64,000 nucleotides of DNA from Bisbaumannia salifodinae. GTDB taxonomy: Bacteria; Pseudomonadota; Gammaproteobacteria; Pseudomonadales; Halomonadaceae. A program made the translations under genes and the position numbers. The notes under the pieces are model-generated. The model saw only the letters and a list, made by a program, of their open reading frames with translations, did no database searches and was not told the DNA's origin. Positions 8,195-17,315 of the stretch are shown here, in pieces. Position 1 is the first letter of the stretch. Every line of letters begins with the position of its first letter. The stretch lies in assembly GCF_039522585.1 (NCBI RefSeq), contig NZ_BAAADR010000004.1; one strand, written 5' to 3'.

Positions 8195-10279
8195 TCAGAA
8201 GGCGTAGTTGAGGGTCGCGGTAACGCTGCGCTCGGCGCCGAAGTAGCAGAAGTTCAGGTCGTAGCAGGAGGCCACGTACTCCTCGTCGAGCAGGTTGCCG
8301 ACGTTGAGGCGCGCGCTCATGCCGTCGAGGCCCAGGCGGCTCAGGTCATAGCCCAGGGTGGCGTCGACCAGGGTGTAGTCCGGCACCATCTCGGTGTTGG
8401 CGTCGTCGGCATGGATATCGGCGTGGTAGCGCATGCCGAGCCCCGCATCCAGGCCGGCCAGGGCGCCGGATTGGACGGCGTAGTTGCCCCAGACCGCGAG
8501 CTGGTGGCGCGGCACCTGGTTGTCGTGATTGCCCTGGGTGGCGTCGCCGGTCTTCTCCAGGGTCACGTCGGTGTAGCTGTAGGCGGCCTGCACCGAGAGG
8601 GCCTCGGTCAGCTGGCTATGCGCCTCCAGTTCGATGCCCCGGGATTGGATCTCGCCGGTGGCGCGATAGAAGGTCTCGTTGGGCAGCTTGGAGGAGACGT
8701 TCTCCTGGGTGATATCGAAGAGGGCGAGGCTGTAGCGGTTGCGCGTCCCCGGCGGCTGGTACTTCAGGCCCAGCTCGACCTGTTCGCCCTCGGTGGGGGC
8801 CAGCAGGTCGCCGTTCTGGTCGGTGGTGCTGTTGGGGCTGAAGGAGGTGGAGTAGCTGGCATAGGGCGCCAGGCCGTTGTCGAAGCGGTAGAGCAGGCCG
8901 GCGCGGCCGCTGACCTGGGTGTCGTCCAGCTCGCTCGCCGCGCCGCTCACCGGGTCGCTATTGGTGATATCCACCCAGTCGTGACGCAGGCCCAGGTTGG
9001 CGTGCCAGTTGCCGAAGGCCAGCTGATCCTGCAGGTAGACGCCGGTCTGCTCCAGCTCGCGGTGCTCGCGTGTCTCGGGGAACATCATGCTGGGGCCGGC
9101 GCCGTACTGGGGATCGAAGGCGTCGATGGCGGGGAAGGCCCCTGAGGTCCAGAGCACCTCGTTGTCGCGCTGCTGGTAGTCCAGGCCCAGCAGCAGGGTG
9201 TGATCCACGCCGCCGGTGGCCAGGCGCGCCTCCAGTTGGTTATCCACGGTCAGGGCGTCGAGGGACTCGTCGCCGCCGGAGAAGTAGCGGTTGAGCTCGG
9301 TGGCCGACGCCCAGCCGAAGGCGTAGACCTGGCCCAGCTCCACCTCGGTCTCGGTGTAGCGCAGCCGCTGCCGGGCGCTCAGGGCGTCGCTGAAGCGATG
9401 CTCGAACTCGTAGCCGACCATGACCTGGTCGCGCTCGAATTTCTCGAAATCCTCCTCGCCCTCGAAGAAGTTGTTGGAGATGCGCCGGCCGTTGCGGTCT
9501 ACCACCGTGCCCTCGAAGGGCAGGCCGGAGTGGGAGCTGCCCTCCGGGTCGCGGTGCAGGTAGGCGTGCAGGGTCAGGCTGGTGGCGTCATTGATGTCCC
9601 AGGTGAGCTGGGGGGCGAAGGCGTAGCGCTCCTCCTCGACCGGGCCGAACTGGGTATCGGCGGCGCGGGCCAGGCCGGTGAGGCGGAAGGCCAGGCGGCG
9701 CTCGGCGTCCAGCGGGCCGGTGACGTCGAAGGCGGCGCCGCGCTGGGCGTTGTTGCCCAGGCGCAGGCGCAGCTCGCCGCCGGACTCGAACTCTGGACGA
9801 CGGCTGGTCTGGGCCACCAGGCCGCCGGGGGAGGCGCGGCCATAGAGCACCGAGGCGGGGCCCTTGACCACCTCGAGGCGCTCCAGGAACCAGGGGTCGA
9901 TCACCAGGGAGCTGAAGGAGCCGCCGTCGCTCATCACCTTGAGGCCGTCGAGGAAGGTGTTGTTGATGCTGCCGTCGGCGAAGCCGCGCAACACCAGGTA
10001 GTTGTAGCGGTTGGAGGCGCCGATCTGGTTGGTGAAGACGCCGGGGGTATAGTCGGCGGCACGCTGGACGCTCTCGGCGCCGCGGGTTTCCCAGTCATCC
10101 CGCTCGACCAGCGAGACCGCCTGGGGCGTCTCGATAAAGGGCGTCTCGGTCTTGGTGGCGGCGCTGGCGGTGACCGTCATGGTCTCCAGGGACTCCTGGG
10201 GCTCAGCGGCGAGCAGCGGCGTGGACAGCGGGGCGGAGGCCAGGGCGACGGCGAGCGTCAGGCGGTGCAAAGGGGGCAT
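8195..10279 (-). CDS. TonB-dependent siderophore receptor, FhuA/FoxA-like
   Basis: Outer-membrane receptor of 694 residues with signal peptide (LTLAVALASAPLSTPLLAAE), TonB-box-like LETMTVTAS, plug motif ETPQAVSLVERDDW and plug end LEVVKGPASVLYGRASPGG. The barrel closes with CYDLNFCYFGAERSVTATLN, a two-cysteine C-terminus typical of the FhuA/FoxA group (ferrichrome, ferrioxamine), and ends in Phe. No transporter gene is attached; it probably feeds the FhuBCD system nearby. It lies 106 bp downstream of the AraC-type gene and appears to have its own promoter with a weak Fur-like site. Confidence 0.88.
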   Translation of the reverse strand: MPPLHRLTLAVALASAPLSTPLLAAEPQESLETMTVTASAATKTETPFIETPQAVSLVERDDWETRGAESVQRAADYTPGVFTNQIGASNRYNYLVLRGFADGSINNTFLDGLKVMSDGGSFSSLVIDPWFLERLEVVKGPASVLYGRASPGGLVAQTSRRPEFESGGELRLRLGNNAQRGAAFDVTGPLDAERRLAFRLTGLARAADTQFGPVEEERYAFAPQLTWDINDATSLTLHAYLHRDPEGSSHSGLPFEGTVVDRNGRRISNNFFEGEEDFEKFERDQVMVGYEFEHRFSDALSARQRLRYTETEVELGQVYAFGWASATELNRYFSGGDESLDALTVDNQLEARLATGGVDHTLLLGLDYQQRDNEVLWTSGAFPAIDAFDPQYGAGPSMMFPETREHRELEQTGVYLQDQLAFGNWHANLGLRHDWVDITNSDPVSGAASELDDTQVSGRAGLLYRFDNGLAPYASYSTSFSPNSTTDQNGDLLAPTEGEQVELGLKYQPPGTRNRYSLALFDITQENVSSKLPNETFYRATGEIQSRGIELEAHSQLTEALSVQAAYSYTDVTLEKTGDATQGNHDNQVPRHQLAVWGNYAVQSGALAGLDAGLGMRYHADIHADDANTEMVPDYTLVDATLGYDLSRLGLDGMSARLNVGNLLDEEYVASCYDLNFCYFGAERSVTATLNYAF

Positions 10280-10298
10280 GGATCACTCTCGGGTCTAT

Positions 10299-10325
10299 TG
10301 ATTTGAAAGTGAGAATTGTTCCACT
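10299..10325 (-). promoter_or_regulatory. Weak Fur-box-like site before FhuA-like receptor
   Basis: On the minus strand GGAACAATTCTCACTTTC resembles the half-site AATTCTCA of known Fur targets, 20-46 bp upstream of the receptor start. The dyad is imperfect, so this call is tentative. Confidence 0.4.
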
Positions 10326-10385
10326 TTTTCACCCCGGTGAGTTATGCGTGCCGCGCAAGCGGTTATGGGCGGGCGTCAGCCTGTC

Positions 10386-11330
10386 TCAGTGGCGGGAACT
10401 CGCCAGGCTGCCCGGCGACACGCCATAGGCGCGGCGGAAGGCGGTGATGAAATTGCTGGCATGGCGATAGCCGCTCAGGTGGGCGGCCTGCTGGACACTA
10501 TGCCCGCTGAGCAGCAGCTCCCGGGCCCGGGCCAGGCGCCGGCGGCGCAGGTAGTCGATGGGCGAGCAGCCGTAGGCGGCCTTGAAGCGGCGTACCAGGG
10601 TGCTGGGGCTCATGGCGGCCCGGGACGCCAGGGCCTCCAGGCTATGCTCGCGCTCGGGGGCCTCTTCCAGCAGGCGGCGAAGCGCCTCCAGGCGCCGGCC
10701 AGGCGAGGCCGTGGGGGCCGTCGTCTGGGGGGTGTCCCGGACGGGGGGTGCCAGCCCCCGGGCCAGCAGCTGCAGAGCCAGCCCCTGGAACAGCAGCCGG
10801 CGGGGCTGGCCGGTCAGCTCGCAGCGATAGCCCTGCTCCAGGGTCAGGCTCAGGGCGTTGGGCAGCGACCAGGCACTTGGGGCCTGCGTCGGCAGGGCCT
10901 CGCCGCACCACTGGTGCATGGCCGCCTCGTCCAGGGCCAGGCTGAGGGTGCGCAGGCGCTGGCCGGCGGGCTGGTGGGCGCTGAGGATCTGGCGCTCGTC
11001 GAGACGCAGGGTAAAGGCCTCGCCGGCGGTCAGCCAGCGCTCCGCCTCCAGGGTGCCCAGGCGTACCCGGCCCTCCATCACCACCACGATCAGCAGCGCC
11101 GCCTGGCCCCGGGAGCGGGACGCATAGGGCTGGACCACCTCCAGGTCGGAGAGCACCAGTTCGGCCCCCGCCGTCAGGGCGAGCGTCTCCACCCGCCCCT
11201 GGGCGATGGGCAACCGGGCGGCGCGCTCCGGCTGGCTCGGTGCCGCCGGGAAGCGATAGTCGATGCGGTAGCGGCGACCGTAGCCGAGAAAATCCGCGAC
11301 GGTATGGCGGCGGGTGGCGGTGGTCGTCAT
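10386..11330 (-). CDS. AraC-family transcriptional regulator, PchR-like
   Basis: A 314-residue regulator with an N-terminal ligand-type domain and a C-terminal AraC double helix-turn-helix: SLEALASRAAMSPSTLVRRF and GHSVQQAAHLSGYRHASNFI, then FRRAYGVSPG. The layout matches regulators such as PchR that bind ferric siderophores and activate their uptake genes. It is last in the operon iutA-like receptor, fhuF, regulator (18 bp after fhuF) and lies just before the FhuA-like receptor, so autoregulation of this cluster is a reasonable inference. The effector is unknown. Confidence 0.87.
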   Translation of the reverse strand: MTTTATRRHTVADFLGYGRRYRIDYRFPAAPSQPERAARLPIAQGRVETLALTAGAELVLSDLEVVQPYASRSRGQAALLIVVVMEGRVRLGTLEAERWLTAGEAFTLRLDERQILSAHQPAGQRLRTLSLALDEAAMHQWCGEALPTQAPSAWSLPNALSLTLEQGYRCELTGQPRRLLFQGLALQLLARGLAPPVRDTPQTTAPTASPGRRLEALRRLLEEAPEREHSLEALASRAAMSPSTLVRRFKAAYGCSPIDYLRRRRLARARELLLSGHSVQQAAHLSGYRHASNFITAFRRAYGVSPGSLASSRH

Positions 11331-11348
11331 GGCTTCGTCTTCCTCCGC

Positions 11349-12077
11349 TTAGCGGCGAGTGTCGCGATGGCTCAGCGGGCAGTTGCCGCAGTAGCCGAGC
11401 TCGGGAATCAGGTAGCGGATGCAGCACAGGCGCCGGCGCCGCTCGGGCTCGCCCCCGGCGGCGTCGGCCAGGTAGCGCACCGGTTGGAAGAGCGGGTTGC
11501 GGCGCCCGTCCGGCAACTGGCGGGCCGCCAGCAGCTCCCGGGCCGGCTCGGCCGCCCCGGGGCTCGCCATGGGGTGCGCCTCCAGGGCCTCGGCGAAGTA
11601 CTCGAAGTAATTGCCGGCATTGCTCCAGAACACCTTGGGGGAGGCCCCGGAATACGCGGCCAGGACGGCGATCAGCGGCGTGAGGTGAGCGTCGATCAGC
11701 GTCGCGAAGCGCGCGAAGGGGTCCTGGGAGGCCAGGGGCGTGCCGTCGTGGGGCAGCCACAGGCGCCGGGTCTGGCCCTCGGGGGCGAGCTCCAGGTGCA
11801 ACGCCTCGAGCCCCAGGGGCAGGTCGCGCTCCAGCAGCAGGTTGGCGGCCAGCCCCGCCGAGATCACCGCGCTGAGATGCCACTTCGACCATAGCGAGGC
11901 CACCGCGCGGCGGTCGCCCCGATCGTACTGGTGGGCGAAGTGATCCAGCCGGGCCGCCAGGCGCCCGGGCTCGAGCAGCTCCCGGGCGGCCAGGGCGGAG
12001 GGCGGCGGCTCGCCGACGCCGGGCGGCACCAGGGCCGCCATGGGGCCGGCGTAGAGCGCCTCCAGGGGGCTGGGCAT
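11349..12077 (-). CDS. fhuF: Siderophore-iron reductase FhuF
   Basis: A 242-residue cytoplasmic [2Fe-2S] protein that reduces ferric siderophore to release iron. The diagnostic C-terminal motif is complete: Cys218-Cys219, then Cys230 and Cys233 (CC-x10-C-x2-C). The region AAYSGASPKVFWSNAGNYFE is also typical of FhuF. It starts 7 bp after the receptor gene's stop, so receptor and reductase are co-transcribed. That arrangement fits a hydroxamate or mixed citrate-hydroxamate ligand. Confidence 0.93.
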   Translation of the reverse strand: MPSPLEALYAGPMAALVPPGVGEPPPSALAARELLEPGRLAARLDHFAHQYDRGDRRAVASLWSKWHLSAVISAGLAANLLLERDLPLGLEALHLELAPEGQTRRLWLPHDGTPLASQDPFARFATLIDAHLTPLIAVLAAYSGASPKVFWSNAGNYFEYFAEALEAHPMASPGAAEPARELLAARQLPDGRRNPLFQPVRYLADAAGGEPERRRRLCCIRYLIPELGYCGNCPLSHRDTRR

Positions 12078-12084
12078 GGCGACC

Positions 12085-14253
12085 TCAGTACTCCAGCGAC
12101 CAGGTTAGGGTGTAGGTGCGCCCGCGGCCCTGGTAGTCGTAGAGGTACTCCGGCCCATAGTAGGGGGAGTAGAACATGGCGGCGCGCTGGCCCCAGACCG
12201 TGGAGTACTGCTCATCCAGCAGGTTCTGCACGCCGAGGCTGAAGCGCCCCAGGTCGGTGCGCTGACCCAGGGTCAGGTCCAGGGTGGTGAAGCCGTCGAT
12301 GCGGCGGTCGGCGTCGTCCTCCAGGTCGAAGGCGTGGTTGGCCTGCAGGCGCGCCGAGCGTTGGAAGTCGGACCAGCCGACGAAGGCGGTGGCGGCGGAC
12401 ACCGAGGCGTAGCGGGCGTCGCGATTCTCCCAGCCACCCGCGGCGCTACGCTGCTCGGAACGCGTCAGGTGCAGGGTGCCGCCGGCCTCCAGACCGTGGT
12501 CGAAGTAGTGGGTCACGGCGCCTTCCAGGCCATAGTCGCGCTTGTCCTGGTCCACCACGACCACGCTCAGGTCTGTGTCATTCTCCACGGCCTTGTCGGA
12601 CCAGGAATAGTAGGCCGCCGCCTGGGCCATCCAGTCGCCGCCCTGGTAGCGCCAGCCCAGCTCGATCTGATCGGTTTCTATAGCGGAGAGGGGACTTCCG
12701 GCCACATCGGTCACGATGACACCACCGCCATCCGCATCCTTGGCCTGGCCATAATGCTTGGCCGGGTCCGGCAGCTCGAAGCCCTGGCTATAGCGCAGCC
12801 AGCTCTGGTGGCCGTTGCCGAAATCGTAGAGGGCGCTGGCATTGAACAGGGTCGCCGAATAGTCGTTTTCTCCGCCCGGTACGGTGACTGAAGTACCGCT
12901 ATCTGTCACGGTCGGGAAATCGTCCACCGCCACGTCCATGCGCTGGTGGCGCAGGCCGGCGGAGAGCTTGAGGGCCTCGGTCAGCTGCCAGTCGCTCTGG
13001 GCGAAGGCCGAGGTGGTATCGATCCGGTAGCCTGGGTAGCGGGGTTCGACGCGGGCCGCCGACTGCACCAGGCCGCCGCTGGCGTCGGTGGTGGCGCGGT
13101 CGAAGATCATCTGGTTGGCGTCGAAGTTCTCGCGATCGAAATCCAGGCCGTAGCTCAGCGCGAGCGTCTCGCCGAGCTCGGCATCGAACAGCGCCTTGAG
13201 GCCGGAGAGGCGGGTACTCTGCTGGGAGGCGCGGAACTCGTAGGCGTCGGGGGCGCTCCAGTGGGGATCCGGATAGGGGAAGGCCTGGAAGTTGGCGTCT
13301 TCCTCGCGATGGAAGGCCTGCAGGTAGAAGTCCTGCCCCAGCAGATCGCCATGGTGGTACTGCAGATTGATCAGTTGGCGGTCGGTGGTCGGATCGCGAT
13401 CCGAGCGATAGCCATCGCGGATCTCGGCGTCGTTCAGGTTCGGGCTGGCGGCATCCAGATTGGGGAAATAGACGCCACGCTCGCCCTCGAAGCCGGAGCG
13501 GTAGAGCTGGGCGGTCAGGTCCAGGCGTTGCTGCGGCGCCAGGTCGACGCCCAGGTTGCCGAGGATATCGATGCTGCGGTTGTCCTGCAGGTCGGTCTGG
13601 GCGATATCCGGGAAGATCTCCTCGCCGGCGCCGTCGAAGTGGCGGCCGTTGTCCTGGTAGGCGACCCCCAGGTAGCCCTGCACTCGCTCGTTGCCGGCGC
13701 TGACCGATTGGGCGAGGCGGAAGTCGCGGTCGTCGCCGCGGTTGAAGCCGGTGGTGACGCCGGCCTCGCTGCGGCCCTGGGGAGCGCCTGCCTCGCCGCG
13801 GCGGGTGATGATATTGATGATGCCGCCGGTGGCGCCGCCACCATAGAGGCTGCTGGCCCCGGAGAGTACCTCCACCCGCTCGATATTGAAGGGATCGATG
13901 CTGTCGAACTGCCGCGACAGGCCCCGGGAGCCATTCAGCGAGACGCCGTCGATCAGCACCTGGACGCTGCGCCCACGCAGGTTCTGGCCATAGTTGGTGC
14001 GCCCCTGGGGCGCCAGGTCGAGGCCCGGCACCAGGCGGCCCAGGGCGGTCTTGAGGTCGGCGCCGCCCTCGATTTGCTGCTGCAGCTCCTGCTGCTCGAC
14101 GATCCACACCGCCCCGGGGATCTGGCTGATCTGGGTCGGTGTGCGCGAGCCCACCACCACCAGCGTCTCCTGCGTTTCCGTCTGCTGGGCCTGCAAGGCG
14201 AGGGGGGTAGTGCCGGCGGCGATGGCCAGGCCGAGGGTCAGCGACTTCTTCAT
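12085..14253 (-). CDS. iutA: TonB-dependent receptor, IutA-like (ferric aerobactin type)
   Basis: Receptor of about 722 residues closely following the IutA pattern: WIVEQQELQQQIEGGADLKT, RTNYGQNLRGRSVQVLIDGV, DPFNIERVEVLSGASSLYGG and TGGIINIITRRG in the plug, and a C-terminus with TVWGQRAAMFYSPYYGP and LYDYQGRGRTY. E. coli IutA has near-identical blocks in the same order. The start at 14253 (MKKSLTLG) has AGGA 7 bp upstream and gives a normal signal peptide; a longer frame to 14349 crosses the Fur region. No iucABCD synthesis genes are in the window, so it may scavenge others' aerobactin-type siderophores. Confidence 0.9.
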   Translation of the reverse strand: MKKSLTLGLAIAAGTTPLALQAQQTETQETLVVVGSRTPTQISQIPGAVWIVEQQELQQQIEGGADLKTALGRLVPGLDLAPQGRTNYGQNLRGRSVQVLIDGVSLNGSRGLSRQFDSIDPFNIERVEVLSGASSLYGGGATGGIINIITRRGEAGAPQGRSEAGVTTGFNRGDDRDFRLAQSVSAGNERVQGYLGVAYQDNGRHFDGAGEEIFPDIAQTDLQDNRSIDILGNLGVDLAPQQRLDLTAQLYRSGFEGERGVYFPNLDAASPNLNDAEIRDGYRSDRDPTTDRQLINLQYHHGDLLGQDFYLQAFHREEDANFQAFPYPDPHWSAPDAYEFRASQQSTRLSGLKALFDAELGETLALSYGLDFDRENFDANQMIFDRATTDASGGLVQSAARVEPRYPGYRIDTTSAFAQSDWQLTEALKLSAGLRHQRMDVAVDDFPTVTDSGTSVTVPGGENDYSATLFNASALYDFGNGHQSWLRYSQGFELPDPAKHYGQAKDADGGGVIVTDVAGSPLSAIETDQIELGWRYQGGDWMAQAAAYYSWSDKAVENDTDLSVVVVDQDKRDYGLEGAVTHYFDHGLEAGGTLHLTRSEQRSAAGGWENRDARYASVSAATAFVGWSDFQRSARLQANHAFDLEDDADRRIDGFTTLDLTLGQRTDLGRFSLGVQNLLDEQYSTVWGQRAAMFYSPYYGPEYLYDYQGRGRTYTLTWSLEY

Positions 14254-14343
14254 GGGGGATCCTGTCGGCGAAGGGATACCGGGGTCTTGGGGCCCCGGGA
14301 AATGAATTCGTAAGCAGCCGAAGGATACCAACAACAAGCAAAA

Positions 14344-14372
14344 ACTCAATAATAGTTATTCGTATTTATTGC
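14344..14372 (-). promoter_or_regulatory. Fur box candidate before iutA-like gene
   Basis: An AT-only island (CAATAATAGTTATTCGTATT on the plus strand) contains the dyad AATAA-CT-ATTATT when read on the minus strand. It lies about 95-120 bp upstream of the receptor start and resembles Fur 7-1-7 sites. Confidence 0.55.
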
Positions 14373-14525
14373 TCCTGGCGCCAAGCGAACGACAAGGCTC
14401 TTCGCACTCTGGCGTGAATACCATGATGGGAGTCCTGGTGGTCACTGGTTTTGTGGGAGCGTGGATTCCGCCGGTCCGACGCCTCGGCGATTGGGCGACG
14501 CAGTCGCCCTTGGATATCGTTCGAC

Positions 14526-15131
14526 TCAGCGATCGACCAGCAGGGCATCCAGGTTTACCGGCACCTCGTCGCCGATCTGTTCATAGCCGAGCATCAGCAG
14601 CACCCCGCGCAGGGTCGGGTTGGCCATCAGCTCCTGGCCATCCAGCACCATGCGCTCGGCAGCGGTGACGCGGATGGTGGTGCCATCCAGGCGCGAGAAA
14701 CGCAGCGGTACCGGCGTCTGGTGATGGCGACCATTGGCCTCCATCGTCATGGTGAGGGTCTCCACCCGGGAGTCACCCACCGCCAGGCTGTCCAGGCGCT
14801 GTGGCGCCAGCTGGGTGGTCAGGGTCGCCAGGGGCCGGTCGGTAAAGCCCGACAGCCAGGGCGGCAGCGGGCCCAGGCGATCCAGCACATCGGTCTGGGC
14901 CAGGCGCAACGGCAGGCGCAGCCGCCCCTCGGCATCGATATCGCCATGCAGGTCGCGGATCTGGTGGGTGTGGGGCGAGGGGCCCTGGGGCGTGATGGCG
15001 ATCACCGTCGCCTCCACTTTGCTGTTTTCCCCATCCAGCTGCCAAGCGGCCTGGGCGGGCAAGGCGGAAAGGGCGAGCAATGACAGAAACAGGCTAGGCA
15101 GGGTGGCCTTCATGGCGGGCGCTTTCATCAT
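14526..15131 (-). CDS. Periplasmic YceI-like protein (tentative)
   Basis: About 201 residues. The ATG pair at 15131/15128 follows AGAGAG and gives an N-terminus MMKAPAMKATLPSLFLSLLA with cleavage near ALPAQA-AW. The mature start (AWQLDGENSKVEATVI) and alternating beta-strand pattern resemble the YceI lipocalin-like fold, which binds polyisoprenoid or amide lipids. The match is loose, so the family is a suggestion. It stands alone between the iutA promoter and the tRNA gene. A longer frame to 15269 has no better ribosome binding site. Confidence 0.6.
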   Translation of the reverse strand: MMKAPAMKATLPSLFLSLLALSALPAQAAWQLDGENSKVEATVIAITPQGPSPHTHQIRDLHGDIDAEGRLRLPLRLAQTDVLDRLGPLPPWLSGFTDRPLATLTTQLAPQRLDSLAVGDSRVETLTMTMEANGRHHQTPVPLRFSRLDGTTIRVTAAERMVLDGQELMANPTLRGVLLMLGYEQIGDEVPVNLDALLVDR

Positions 15132-15285
15132 GGTGGGCTCTCTAAGGACGCGTTCAGCACAGACCCGCAGGGACGCAGAAAGTGCCGCCGCCCCACGAAA
15201 CCGGCCCTTACCTCGGCCCCGGGCTAGCCTCGCTAATCGGCATTCGCTATCATACGCCCGCGCTGCCAAGCGCCCCTCCCGCGAT

Positions 15286-15362
<77 letters not shown>

Positions 15363-15631
15363 AGAATCAGTCACTTACGCTTAGCTTTCCCCTTCCGTTC
15401 GCTGTTCTTCGCGGTATCTGTCTACATGTCGGGTTCCGTATGCCCCGACCGTCGTGACCCTGGAGCGCTCGGTCGTCTCGGCCCTCCAAAAAGCGTGGCG
15501 GCAACTCGCCATCGCCACAGACGGGCCGAGCGGAGCCGAAGCTGGGTATCGATGGCCGTCTCCTGCCGTCCCGGCATGGCGCCTGCCTGGTGGCAGGCCT
15601 CGATCGGCGTCACCTTTTTCGGGACGCCAGC

Positions 15632-16050
15632 CTACGAGCGCCGGCGCAGGATCTCCGTGGCGAGCATATGGGTGGTGCCGCCGACGAAGCAGATCAGTGT
15701 AAAGGCGCCGGTGGCACCATGCGCCATCTCCCAGATAAAGCCGATCAGGGCGACGCCAAGCACTGCATGGTAGGCGATCGCCAGGGCGCGCTGCTGGATC
15801 AGCGCATGGCGTTTATCTAGCGGCGAGGCCTGACTGAGTACCCGGACGGTCTCGAAGCGCTGGCCATGGCGCATCACTGTCGCGTAGGACAGCATGATCG
15901 CGAGCATCGCCCCCCCTGGCCGGGAGCATCCGCCACCAGCCACGAGACCAGGCACATGGCCACTCCCAGGACCATGCCAATCAGCGGCATGGCGATGGGC
16001 CGTCGGCGGGCGGAGGCGGGGGCGGAGGAATCAGGCGTCGGATCGGTCAT
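15632..16050 (-). pseudogene. Small membrane protein, frameshifted at a 7-G run
   Basis: Two frames make one sensible protein. The 5' part starts at 16050 (MTDPTPDSSAPASARRRP), overlaps the EamA stop as ATGA, and encodes a helix MPLIGMVLGVAMCLVSWLVA. It then runs into GQGG and stops at 15874 in a nonsense tail. The next frame continues with AMLAIMLSYATVMRHGQRFE and two more helices, ending at 15632 (EILRRRS). One extra G in the 7-G tract (7 C on the plus strand near 15910-15916) would join them into about 139 residues. It may be a sequencing error, a recent inactivation or phase variation. Function unknown. Confidence 0.6.
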
Positions 16051-17006
16051 CGGCTCGCTCCTTCTCGCCGGGCCTTCCAACACGCGTAGGCCACGCTTCG
16101 GAGCCACTTCCACGGCCGGCCGTCGATGGATACCAGCCCGAGGCCGATCAGCCCCATGCCGGCCAGATGGCGCCACTCCAGCCGCTCGCCCAGCACGAAT
16201 ATCCCCAGCAGAATGGCGCTGGCCGGGATCAGGAACGTGACCAGCAACAGGTTCGTCGCCCCCGCGCTCGCCAGCAGGCGGAAATAGATCAGGTACGCCA
16301 GGGCGGTCGAGAACAGTGCCAGGCCGACCACCGCCGACCAGGTGGCCGGCCCCGGCCAGGGCGATTGCCAGAAGCGCTCCACCCCCAGGGCCAAGGGCAT
16401 CAGCACCAGCGCCGAGGCCGTGACCTGACCACAGGCGGCCACCAGGGGCGAGCAGCCCAGCCGGCGAAAGCGGCGCCCGAAGACCCCGGCAAAGGCATAA
16501 GAGAGGGCGCCGGCCAGCACCGCCAGCTGTGCCCAAGAGTGGCTGGCGGTACCCGCGTGAACCTCGCTGCCCAGCATGTACACCACACCGGCGAAGCCGA
16601 TGGCCACGCCCAGGAGGCGGCCTGGGGTGAGAGGCTCGTCGCGGGTGAGGACGTGCGCCACGACGAGGGTGAAAAATGGCGTGGTGGCGTTGAGAATCGA
16701 CGCTAAGCCACTGGCGATATGCCCCTGTCCCCAGGCAATCAGGCTGAAGGGAATCATGTTGTTGAGCAGGCCCATGCCGAAGAAGGCGGCCCATAGCCCC
16801 GGGTCGAGTGGCATGCGCTGGTCCCGCAGGAGAATCCAGGCGTTCAGCGCCACGGCGGCCAGGCCCACTCGCAGGGCCACGATGGTGAGCGGCCCGAGGT
16901 CCTCGACGGCCACCCCCACGAAAAAGAACGAGCCGCCCCACAGCATCGACAAGCTCAGCAACAACGCCCACTCCATGGGCCCCATGGTTCGATCGATCGT
17001 CTTCAT
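16047..17006 (-). CDS. EamA/RhaT-family drug/metabolite exporter
   Basis: Inner-membrane protein of 319 residues with about ten hydrophobic helices in two EamA repeats. Family landmarks are ALLLSLSMLWGGSFFFVGVA at the N-terminus, the first-repeat end with LLGVAIGFAGVVYML, and the second-repeat region LFSTALAYLIYFRLLA. Members export amino acids or other metabolites, but specificity cannot be read here. Its stop overlaps the start of the frameshifted small membrane protein, so the two are likely translationally coupled. Confidence 0.88.
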   Translation of the reverse strand: MKTIDRTMGPMEWALLLSLSMLWGGSFFFVGVAVEDLGPLTIVALRVGLAAVALNAWILLRDQRMPLDPGLWAAFFGMGLLNNMIPFSLIAWGQGHIASGLASILNATTPFFTLVVAHVLTRDEPLTPGRLLGVAIGFAGVVYMLGSEVHAGTASHSWAQLAVLAGALSYAFAGVFGRRFRRLGCSPLVAACGQVTASALVLMPLALGVERFWQSPWPGPATWSAVVGLALFSTALAYLIYFRLLASAGATNLLLVTFLIPASAILLGIFVLGERLEWRHLAGMGLIGLGLVSIDGRPWKWLRSVAYACWKARREGASR

Positions 17007-17315
17007 CGCGACTACTCCGGTCGGGGAAACCCTAGCAGCCTAGGTCAGTGAAGCGGTGAGGGAACTTCGCTTCTTGCCCTGGAACTCGAAGGGGAGGTCG
17101 TGCGACTCAATGTCTTGTTGGGGCCCTCCACTGGCGGTCGCTATCGGCGTGGTAGAGTGGCAGAGGGTCGAAGCCGTCACGCGAGCGAAAGCGGGCATGC
17201 CTCGTTACCCAGCGCGCGTGAGTTCGCTTTGAAAGCAAGAGGCGGAGTGTGCCAGTCGACGTCGGGGCGCATCTTGCACTCACGGAGATTGCCGAAGCCT
17301 CTGCAGGAGCCCGCC
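17007..17315. other. Intergenic region between EamA exporter and ada
   Basis: About 309 bp between divergent genes. It must hold both promoters. The stretch GAAAGCAAGAGGCGG near 17230 loosely resembles the AAAGCGCAA core of the E. coli Ada box, consistent with autoregulation, but the match is weak. An in-frame extension of ada to 17100 exists without a good ribosome binding site. No hairpin or small gene is evident. Confidence 0.4.

Noticed and set aside
16047..17006. Treating the EamA gene and the small membrane protein as one fusion
   Set aside because: The ATGA overlap places them in different frames, and the EamA protein is already full length.
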